DNA of 21,189 bases. Origin: JBCCFK01 sp965262315 (lineage in GTDB: Bacteria; Actinomycetota; Acidimicrobiia; Acidimicrobiales; UBA8592). Below are positions 15,041 to 21,189 of the stretch, piece by piece (position 1 is the first letter of the stretch; every line of letters begins with the position of its first letter). The notes below the pieces were generated by a model. That model did no database searches. It saw only the letters and a list, made by a program, of their open reading frames with translations, and was not told the DNA's origin. The stretch is taken from contig CBDHFJ010000031.1 in NCBI GenBank assembly GCA_965262315.1, positions 1-21,189 of the forward strand. The letters are read 5' to 3'. The translations under genes were made by a program, and so were the position numbers.

Positions 15041-16453
15041 ATGAGTCGACCCCGGATCGTGATCGTCATCCCGAGTGGCGAGGCCGTCCGCAACTTCCTG
15101 TACTCGGCGACCCTGCCCGTGCTGAGCGAGCACGCCGACGTCGTCTTGCTGACCGTCGTCCACGGTGACGACGTCGACGCTGCGTTCGGCGCGTCCTGCG
15201 AGGAGATCATCCCGCTGGACGCCCACCCCGAGCATGCCGGCCTCACGCGGTTCCGCCAGACCGTGCACTCCGCGCACATGCGATGGCGGTGGTCGGGTGT
15301 GTTCCGGAACAACTGGGAGCTGCGGTCCGAGGAGGCCGAGGCCGGGGACCTCCGGAGCAAGGTGCGGTGGGCGTTCCTGCGAACCACGTCGAGGGCGCTC
15401 GCGCAACGGCGAACACTCGATCTGCTCACCGCGGTCGACCGCCGGCTCTCGGTCCGACTCTCCCCCACCTCGACGTTCGACGAGCTCTTCGATCGAGTCC
15501 AGCCGGATCTCGTCTTCAACGGGATGCACGTTCATGGCCCCCGGGGCGATCTCCCCATGCGCATCGCGGCGTCGAAGGGCATCCCCACGGCGGCGTTCAT
15601 CTACTCGTGGGACAACCTGAGCTCGCGGAGCCGGATCTTCGTCCCCTATGACGACTTCCTCGTCTGGAACGAGAACATGGCCGCGGAGCTCGTCGAGCTG
15701 TACCCGCAGATCTCGCCCGATTCGGTCCATGTGACGGGGTCACCCCAGTTCGACTTCCACCGACGCGAGGATGATCTCCTGCCGCTCCCCGAGCTGGCGG
15801 AGACGATCGGCTTCGATCCGGCGCGGCCCTTCGTGCTCTACACGACCGGCGTCGACCGGCACTTCAAGGAAGAGCACCGGACCGTCGAGCACGTCGCCCG
15901 CTCGCTGGCCGAGATGGACGACCTCGACCCCCGGCCCCAGCTGGTGGTGCGGACCTACACCAAGGGCACCAGCGACGAGATGCGGGCCCTCATCGCCCGC
16001 GGTCTGCCCGACACCACGTTTCCGGACGTCGAGTGGGACGAGCGGTGGTACACACCGACCCAGCGCGATCTCAAGGTGTATTCGAGCCTGCTGCGACACT
16101 GTGCGATGGGCATCAACGCGGCCTCCACCGTCTCCCTCGAGCTGCTGTCGATGGACAAGCCCGTGATCAACCTCGGTTTCGATCCGCCGGGAAGCAGTCT
16201 GTCGCACGGCGACCGCTGGATCCGCCACCTGGAGTTCGACCACTACGCGCCGGTCACGGCGAGCGGCGCCACGATGGTGGCCCGGACGCCCGACGACATT
16301 CCCCTCATGCTCCGCAAGGGCCTGACCGACCCCGGGGCGGACAGCGCGCTCCGGCGGTCCTTCATCCGCGACTTCATGGGCGACACCTTCGATGGCGAGT
16401 CCGGCCGTCGAGCCGCCGAGACCATCCTCGAGATCGCGACCAGGGGGACGTGA
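15041..16453 (+). CDS. Surface carbohydrate / capsule-type GT-B-like protein
   Basis: A 470-residue soluble protein with a two-domain GT-B look. The N-terminal half starts PRIVIVIPSGEAVRNFL and contains LVFNGMHVHG and FIYSWDNLSSRSRI (186-199). The linker is VHVTGSPQFDF (229-239). The second half begins FVLYTTGV (264-271), with VVRTYTKGT (302-310), the active-site-like GINAASTVSLELL (357-369) and DKPVINLGFDPPG (372-384). It is related in plan to the protein at 3435-4898 (compare VTGPPRFDW). The ATG at 15041 is the first start that gives a sensible N terminus, though its ribosome site (GCAGGACG) is distant. The stop is 4 bases before the ABC transporter start, so the two genes are probably co-translated. 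Probably adds a residue to the repeat before export; specificity unknown. Confidence 0.65.
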   Translation: MSRPRIVIVIPSGEAVRNFLYSATLPVLSEHADVVLLTVVHGDDVDAAFGASCEEIIPLDAHPEHAGLTRFRQTVHSAHMRWRWSGVFRNNWELRSEEAEAGDLRSKVRWAFLRTTSRALAQRRTLDLLTAVDRRLSVRLSPTSTFDELFDRVQPDLVFNGMHVHGPRGDLPMRIAASKGIPTAAFIYSWDNLSSRSRIFVPYDDFLVWNENMAAELVELYPQISPDSVHVTGSPQFDFHRREDDLLPLPELAETIGFDPARPFVLYTTGVDRHFKEEHRTVEHVARSLAEMDDLDPRPQLVVRTYTKGTSDEMRALIARGLPDTTFPDVEWDERWYTPTQRDLKVYSSLLRHCAMGINAASTVSLELLSMDKPVINLGFDPPGSSLSHGDRWIRHLEFDHYAPVTASGATMVARTPDDIPLMLRKGLTDPGADSALRRSFIRDFMGDTFDGESGRRAAETILEIATRGT

Positions 16454-16457
16454 CCCC

Positions 16458-18305
16458 GTGAGCGACGACACCCAGGAGCAGGGGGGTCGAATCTTCCGGC
16501 GCGCGCTCGCGCTCATCGACCGCAGCACCCGCCGACGCCTGTACATGACCGTCCCGATGGCGATCGTGGCGTCCATGTTCGAAGCGATCGGGCTCGCCCT
16601 GGTCCTCCCCTACATCGAGCTCCTGGCCGAGGAGTCGTCGACGCTCGAGGACCTGCCCGGACCGGCCCAAGGGCTGGCCGAGTTCCTGGGCGCAACCAAC
16701 GCCGACGAGGCCTTCGTCGTGCTCGGCATCGCAATCGGTGCACTCCTCCTGATCAAGACCGTCATCACCGCGACGTTCACCTTCATCCAGATGAAGATCA
16801 TCGTCCGCGGTGAGAAGCGGTTGGCCGTCCAGTTGTTCGACCGCTACATGGAGGCTCCCTACCAGTTCCACCTGGTCACCAACTCAGCCGAGACCATCCG
16901 CAACCTGCGCGCCTCGATCAACCAGGTCATCCGGCGCGTGCTGGTGTCGTGGACCCAGCTGCTCACCGAGGTCACGTTGGTCCTGGTGATCGCCATCGCC
17001 CTGGTGGTGGTGGATCCGTTCCTGGCCCTGCTCACGCTGACGTTCCTGGGGCTGATGGCGGTCCTGTACATCCGCGGCATCAGCAGCCGAGCGCGTCGGC
17101 TGGGTCGGGTCGACCAGGAGATGACCAAGCGGGCGTTGATGGTCATGCAGGAGAGCCTGGGTGGGCTCCGCGCCTATCGCAGCCTGAACCGTGAAGCCTC
17201 GGCGGTCCAGGAGTTCAGCGAGCTCCGTGACGAATGGGAGCCCGTCAAACACCAGACGATGTTCCTCTCGGTCGCCCCCCGGTTCTACCTGGAGATCTGC
17301 ATCGTCATCGGGACCGGCGCCGTGATCACCTACGTGTTCGCGACCTCCGAGGACACCCGTGCTCTCGGTCTGCTGGCGCTCGTGATCGCCGCGACGTTCC
17401 GGATTCTGCCGTCCCTCCAGCGGATCCTGTCAGCCCTCAACCAGACCAGGGTCGGCGCCGCTGCCGTCGAGTCGGTCGAGGCCACACTCGAACAGCTCGC
17501 CTACTTCGATGCCCTCGACGGCGTCATCCGGGACGAGGCAGACACGTACCCGGAGCAGGTCCCGTTCACGCGTGCGCTGACCTTCGACAAGGTCGAGTTC
17601 TCCTACCACGGCTCCGACGGGCCCGCGCTGAGAGACGTGTCGTTCCACGTCGGCAAGGGTCAGTCGGTCGGTCTCATCGGCCCCTCGGGGGCGGGCAAGT
17701 CCACCGCGGTCGATCTGGTGCTCGGCCTGCTGTACCCGACCAGCGGGCAGGTCCTCATCGACGCCAAGCCGCTGACACCCCGAACGGCACCCGCCTGGCG
17801 CAATCACATCGGTTACGTGCCCCAGGACATCTACCTGGCCGACCGCTCGTTGGCCCACAACATCGCGCTCGGCGTCGATGGCGACGAGATCGATGTCGAG
17901 CGCGTGCGTCGGGCCGCTGCGGCGGCCCAGCTGCTCGACTTCATCGACAGCCTGCCCGAGGGACTCGACACCCCGATCGGCGAACGCGGCACTCGACTCT
18001 CGGGCGGTCAGCGCCAGCGCGTGGGCATCGCCCGGGCGCTCTACGACGAGCCCGACGTGTTGGTGCTGGACGAAGCGACCAGCGCCCTCGACGGGGCGAC
18101 CGAGGCCAGCATCAGCTCGGTGATCGACTCGTTGCGGGGCGAGCTCACGATGATCATCGTCGCCCACCGTCTCAGCACCGTCCGCCAGTGCGACCAGCTG
18201 ATCCACTTCGAGAACGGGCGGATCCGGTCGATGGGCGATTTCGAGCATCTGCTCCGCAGCGACGACCAGTTCACCCGCCTCGTCGAACTGGCCGAGCTCC
18301 GCTGA
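16458..18305 (+). CDS. ABC transporter, fused permease and ATPase (PglK/MsbA-type flippase)
   Basis: A 615-residue half-transporter. Residues about 30-345 carry six hydrophobic segments, for example 30-55, 86-110, 170-185 and 185-207, then 275-295 and 303-320. The nucleotide-binding domain (from about 368) contains Walker A GPSGAGKST (408-416), the Q-loop in VPQD, signature LSGGQRQRVGIARAL (514-528), Walker B VLVLDEATSAL (534-544) and the H-loop His570 in IIVAHRLSTV. It has the domain order of type IV exporters such as MsbA and PglK. The GTG at 16458 lies 4 bases after the previous stop, behind a GGGGGACG ribosome site. In this setting export or flipping of a lipid-linked oligosaccharide is the best guess. 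No Wzx or Wzy polymerase is seen in the window. Confidence 0.88.
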   Translation: MSDDTQEQGGRIFRRALALIDRSTRRRLYMTVPMAIVASMFEAIGLALVLPYIELLAEESSTLEDLPGPAQGLAEFLGATNADEAFVVLGIAIGALLLIKTVITATFTFIQMKIIVRGEKRLAVQLFDRYMEAPYQFHLVTNSAETIRNLRASINQVIRRVLVSWTQLLTEVTLVLVIAIALVVVDPFLALLTLTFLGLMAVLYIRGISSRARRLGRVDQEMTKRALMVMQESLGGLRAYRSLNREASAVQEFSELRDEWEPVKHQTMFLSVAPRFYLEICIVIGTGAVITYVFATSEDTRALGLLALVIAATFRILPSLQRILSALNQTRVGAAAVESVEATLEQLAYFDALDGVIRDEADTYPEQVPFTRALTFDKVEFSYHGSDGPALRDVSFHVGKGQSVGLIGPSGAGKSTAVDLVLGLLYPTSGQVLIDAKPLTPRTAPAWRNHIGYVPQDIYLADRSLAHNIALGVDGDEIDVERVRRAAAAAQLLDFIDSLPEGLDTPIGERGTRLSGGQRQRVGIARALYDEPDVLVLDEATSALDGATEASISSVIDSLRGELTMIIVAHRLSTVRQCDQLIHFENGRIRSMGDFEHLLRSDDQFTRLVELAELR

Positions 18306-18356
18306 CGGCACCGGCTCCGACGATCTTCGATCTGGGCGACACTGCCGCGCGGGCTG

Positions 18357-20345
18357 TCAGCGACGACCGCGACCCGAGAACTCCTGCTCGAGCAGGCTCA
18401 TGCCCGACACCAGCTCGCCCTCGTGGGCGGGAGCAGGCCCGTGTTGCGGCGTGGTCGGGGCCGGGGCCGGGGCCGGGGCCCCGCTGGTGTTGCCCGCCGA
18501 TCGGCGCCCGGCGTTCCGAGGGCGCGTGGGCCGCCGATCGGGCTCGTCGACACGACGAGGCGCTTCGATCTCGACGGGACCTGGCGGCGTCGCGGCCTCG
18601 CCGACCGCACGCGAGCGGCCCGGCCGATCGGTCCACAGCGTCTTCAGGTTGCGAGCCCCGACGCGACGGGCGTAGCGCGCTGCTCGCGAGTCCTTGTGGC
18701 GTCGGCCGTTGACGACGATGCCCCAGATGTTGACCGAGGCGGTGTCCATGCGGTCCAGCGTCTCGGCCAGCAGGCCCAGATCGGTGGCCTCGAAACGCAC
18801 GACCAACAGCACCCCGCCGAGCGCCCGGCCGAGGACAGCGCCATCGGTGAACACGTCGAGGGGCGGGGTGTCCACCACCACGTAGTCGTACTCCTCCTGG
18901 GCCCAGTCGAGCAGACGGTGCATGGCCTTGGAACCCAGCAATTCGGCCGGGTTCTCCGGGATGTGGCCGGCGGGGATCACCGAGAGCCGCGGGTGGAGCT
19001 CGGTCCGCACCGCCAGAGATGCAGGCTCGGCGGCGGTCAGCAGGTGATCCGACAGCCCACGGTCGTTCCGGACGCGCAGCTTCATGTGCAACGAGGGTCG
19101 GCGGAGGTTCGCGTCGATGACGAGGGTCTTGTAGCCGGCCTGCGCCAGGCTCGTCGCCAGGTTGGTGACGGTCACACTCTTGCCGGCGTTCGCGCCCACG
19201 CTCGACGTCACCAGACACCGGTGGGTGGCGCCCTGCGTTGCGAGCACCGCGGTGCGCAGCGCGCGGAATGCCTCAGCCGCGTACCACGGTCTCCCTGTCG
19301 CCGTGGCCAGGTGCGGCTGACCGACGACGTTCTTCATCCGCGGGATGGCACCGATGATCGGCACGCCGGGGGCGAGGTCGTGCAGGTCCGACGGGGTCCG
19401 GACCTTCGAATCGAAGTACTCGCGGGCCAACGCTGCGGCGGCGCCCGCCATGCCGCCGAGGAGGCCGAAGAGAATCAGGTCTCGGGACAGACTGCGGCCA
19501 GGGCGCAGCGAAGCGTCGCTCGGCTCGGCCACCAACTGCGCGCCGGTCTGGATCCGGTAGGACTGTTCGATCTGGAGGTTGGAGGCTTCCTGGCGGAGGA
19601 AACTGGCTTCCTGGGACTCGCGGCTGCGGTTGCTGAGCTCGATGGTCCGCTGGCGATCGAGGTCGTTGCGCTCGATGGTCTTGTCGACCAGTTCCTCAGG
19701 GACGACCCCCTGCTCGAGCTGGGCCTCGAGGGCCCGGATCTCGAAGTCGATGCGCACGATCTGTTCGTCCAGCGAGCGCAGTGCCTCGTCGATCGAGTCC
19801 ACTTCGGCCTGGGAGAGCAGTGCCGAGCTCCGGAGCTGTTCCTCGCGGGTGGCCAGGTCGGCGACGTCGAGCTCGCTCTGCGCGTCGATGTACTGATCGG
19901 CGTAGGACCGGGCGGCGGTGCGGGCCACCGCGGGGTCGAGGCTGCCGACGGTGATCCGCACGAAGAAGGTGTCCGAGATGGAGCTCACCTCGACGAACTC
20001 GACCTGGTCGTAGATCTCCTGGCTGATCTCGGCCTGCACCGCGTCGCGGACGTTGTTGCCTCGGATCAACTGGATGGCCGAGGCGATGATGCGTTCGGCT
20101 TCCGAGGAGCTCAGCTGGGAGCCGCCGCCCTCGCCGAAGATGGACGCCTGCCCCGACGGCACACGCACATCGGCCCGGGCGACGAAGACCTCCTCGCCGC
20201 CACGGGAGAGACTGACCGCGAACGCCAGGGCCAACACGAACGGCACGACCACGTACCACCGCCGGCGCCAGAGGGTCTCGAGATGGCGCCTGGCCTCTCC
20301 GGACTCCGCCAGGTTGTTGCTGTCAATCTGCACCACGCCACCCAA
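18357..20345 (-). CDS. Wzz chain-length domain fused to BY-kinase-like ATPase (CpsC/CpsD, ExoP type)
   Basis: A 662-residue polysaccharide co-polymerase. Residues about 30-47 are the first membrane helix and 289-306 the second. Between them lies a mostly helical, Glu/Arg/Gln-rich extracytoplasmic Wzz domain with probable coiled coil (about 155-265). The cytoplasmic domain shows EAFRALRT (358-365), Walker A GANAGKS (384-390), Walker A' VIDANLRRP (409-417; the common form is DADLRRP) and Walker B VVVDTPPL (489-496). The tail after 575 is rich in Pro, Ala and Arg and contains no tyrosine, so the usual autophosphorylated Tyr cluster is missing. The start is uncertain: TTG at 20345 has TAGGG 5 bases upstream, and GTGs at 20336 and 20333 are alternatives. 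It probably controls chain length or export of the glycan made here. Confidence 0.87.
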   Translation of the reverse strand: MGGVVQIDSNNLAESGEARRHLETLWRRRWYVVVPFVLALAFAVSLSRGGEEVFVARADVRVPSGQASIFGEGGGSQLSSSEAERIIASAIQLIRGNNVRDAVQAEISQEIYDQVEFVEVSSISDTFFVRITVGSLDPAVARTAARSYADQYIDAQSELDVADLATREEQLRSSALLSQAEVDSIDEALRSLDEQIVRIDFEIRALEAQLEQGVVPEELVDKTIERNDLDRQRTIELSNRSRESQEASFLRQEASNLQIEQSYRIQTGAQLVAEPSDASLRPGRSLSRDLILFGLLGGMAGAAAALAREYFDSKVRTPSDLHDLAPGVPIIGAIPRMKNVVGQPHLATATGRPWYAAEAFRALRTAVLATQGATHRCLVTSSVGANAGKSVTVTNLATSLAQAGYKTLVIDANLRRPSLHMKLRVRNDRGLSDHLLTAAEPASLAVRTELHPRLSVIPAGHIPENPAELLGSKAMHRLLDWAQEEYDYVVVDTPPLDVFTDGAVLGRALGGVLLVVRFEATDLGLLAETLDRMDTASVNIWGIVVNGRRHKDSRAARYARRVGARNLKTLWTDRPGRSRAVGEAATPPGPVEIEAPRRVDEPDRRPTRPRNAGRRSAGNTSGAPAPAPAPTTPQHGPAPAHEGELVSGMSLLEQEFSGRGRR
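18457..18480. repeat. Four tandem GGGGCC hexamers inside the Wzz/kinase gene
   Basis: Four exact copies of GGGGCC in a row on the plus strand, encoding the alternating Ala-Pro stretch of the minus-strand gene's C-terminal tail. The four G4 runs separated by CC match a G-quadruplex motif on the template strand of the gene. The copy number could vary by slippage in units of two residues without changing the frame. Confidence 0.8.
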
Positions 20346-20363
20346 TGTGTCCCTACGCCCCGG

Positions 20364-20369
20364 ACTCTA
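20364..20369 (-). promoter_or_regulatory. Possible -10 box (TAGAGT) for the Wzz/kinase gene
   Basis: On the minus strand TAGAGT lies 18 bases before the proposed TTG start, just after a terminator-like hairpin that follows the beta-helix gene. No good -35 hexamer is present at the expected spacing. Tentative. Confidence 0.3.
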
Positions 20370-20386
20370 CTGGGTGGCTCGGTCGC

Positions 20387-20406
20387 ATGGCCCGCGAGGG
20401 GGCCAT
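20387..20406 (-). terminator. Stem-loop after the beta-helix gene
   Basis: ATGGCCC (20387-20393) and GGGCCAT (20400-20406) form a perfect 7-bp stem with a 6-base loop, 30 bases downstream of the beta-helix stop codon on the minus strand. No U-tract follows, but high-GC actinobacterial terminators often lack one. It would separate this gene from the Wzz/kinase gene. Confidence 0.45.
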
Positions 20407-20436
20407 CCAATCCAGGTGGTCAGCACCCGACGTGAG

Positions 20437-21189
20437 TCAGTCGGCCGGCAGGATCACGAACGCCCCGAAATCGATCGTCCACGGCAGTGGCGTGTTGCCA
20501 CCGATCGCGCTGCCGACCGGGCGATCCGCCATCGGCAACACCAACTCGCCGCCGCGGTACTCGCCTTCGAGGACGGGGGCGCCACCAAGGTCCTGCGCAG
20601 AGACGATCCGATAGCGGTCGCCCCGCTCGAGCACCGACGACACGTCGACCGAGACCGTTGGGCGCTGCTCGCCGTTCCAGACGGTGATGATGCCGCGGTC
20701 GTCGTCGTAGGCATTCGGCGTGACCACCACTGCGACGGGGTTCGTGGGCACGATCACGCTGTTGCGATCGATGTCGTAGCGATCCTGCCAGCTCGAGAAC
20801 CGCGGCGAGGGATAGAACTCTTCGGTGCCGTGGTAGGTGTTGTTGTCCCAGTCGCCGAACTGGACGCCGGGCTCGGCCCGCACCAGGTCTCCGGGGGCGG
20901 CGATGTGGTTGCCCTGACCCATCACGTTGCGACCGGACCGGATCCAGAGGCCGGCCAGCGTCTGCTCGGTCGTCATCAGGTAGTTGTTGTCGAACCGCAT
21001 GGTGCGACCCATCTCCACGATGCTCACCGGCTCCTTGCGCAGGGTGTAGACGTGGTTCTCCGCGAAGGTCAGGTTCTCGACCCCGGCGCCGAGATAGACC
21101 GGCGACTTGTACTCATTGCCCAGCGACTCGCCCCCGGCGATCGTGTTTCGGACGATCTCGACGTTGTGGACCTGATCGCTGCCGAAGAT
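20437..21189 (-). CDS. Right-handed parallel beta-helix repeat protein, 5' truncated by window edge
   Basis: The frame is open to the window's right end, leaving the C-terminal 250 residues. The first part shows rung-like repeats with regularly placed Asn and aliphatic residues (VHNVEIVRNTI, VENLTFAENHVY, MRFDNNY, NVMGQGNHI), typical of right-handed parallel beta-helix proteins such as polysaccharide lyases, epimerases and NosD-like proteins. The last 100 residues look like a beta-sandwich tail (PVAVVVTPNAYDDDRGIITVWNG and onward), ending near FGAFVILPAD. A signal peptide cannot be checked because the N terminus is outside. It sits upstream of the Wzz/kinase gene on the same strand, so it may be a secreted enzyme acting on the glycan or part of a neighbouring function. 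Catalytic residues are not recognisable to me, so no reaction is assigned. Confidence 0.7.
   Translation of the reverse strand: MFGSDQVHNVEIVRNTIAGGESLGNEYKSPVYLGAGVENLTFAENHVYTLRKEPVSIVEMGRTMRFDNNYLMTTEQTLAGLWIRSGRNVMGQGNHIAAPGDLVRAEPGVQFGDWDNNTYHGTEEFYPSPRFSSWQDRYDIDRNSVIVPTNPVAVVVTPNAYDDDRGIITVWNGEQRPTVSVDVSSVLERGDRYRIVSAQDLGGAPVLEGEYRGGELVLPMADRPVGSAIGGNTPLPWTIDFGAFVILPAD

Noticed and set aside
13808..15730. Long minus-strand frames reaching across the divergent region into 15041-15730
   Set aside because: Only the part from 14805 to 13585 in one frame encodes a glycosyltransferase. The rest is antisense to a real gene or is intergenic, and the other frame lacks any motif.
18306..18356. 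A terminator between the convergent ABC transporter and Wzz/kinase genes
   Set aside because: Only weak, imperfect pairings (for example CTGCC with GGCTG) are visible and no T-tract is present.
18457..18480. The GGGGCC array as a CRISPR or mobile-element repeat
   Set aside because: The units are only 6 bases with no spacers and encode an Ala-Pro linker in frame.

Overview
This is a GC-rich window, coding on both strands with frequent GTG starts and 4-base start/stop overlaps. It reads as a surface-glycan biosynthesis locus from an actinobacterium-like organism; an Acidimicrobiia-type host is plausible, but this is inference from base composition and gene style only. Seventeen protein genes are supported, two of them cut by the window edges. 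I saw no tRNA, rRNA, IS element or CRISPR array.

Layout. (1) 1-4898, plus strand: a tight operon with the 3' end of a sialic-acid-synthase family gene (neuB-like, with SAF domain), a D-2-hydroxyacid dehydrogenase, a neuC-like UDP-GlcNAc 2-epimerase, a neuA-like CMP-sugar synthetase and a GT-B-like surface carbohydrate protein. (2) 8237-4918, minus strand: a membrane WbpM/PglF/CapD-type NDP-sugar 4,6-dehydratase overlapping a UDP-HexNAc 6-dehydrogenase. (3) 8587-9765, plus strand: a second CMP-ulosonate synthetase fused to a KdsC-like HAD phosphatase. (4) 14805-9817, minus strand: a GT4 glycosyltransferase, a PhyH-type dioxygenase, a GmhA-type SIS isomerase, a second NeuB-family synthase lacking the SAF domain, and a sulfotransferase. 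(5) 15041-18305, plus strand: a second GT-B-like protein and a PglK/MsbA-type ABC flippase. (6) 21189-18357, minus strand: the 3' part of a parallel beta-helix protein and a Wzz/BY-kinase fusion that lacks a C-terminal tyrosine cluster.

How the genes may work together. Nucleotide sugars are made from UDP-HexNAc (4,6-dehydratase, 6-dehydrogenase, 2-epimerase). Two different 3-deoxy-ulosonic acids appear to be made and CMP-activated, because there are two synthases and two CMP transferases of different architecture. Glycosyltransferases build a lipid-linked repeat, the ABC protein could flip it, and the Wzz/kinase protein could control chain length or export. The sulfotransferase and dioxygenase could decorate it. 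The most interesting possibility is that the second set (SIS isomerase, SAF-less NeuB, HAD phosphatase fused to a CMP transferase) forms a Kdo-like route from a sugar phosphate to an unusual, possibly sulfated, ulosonic acid. That is inference from domain content and proximity.
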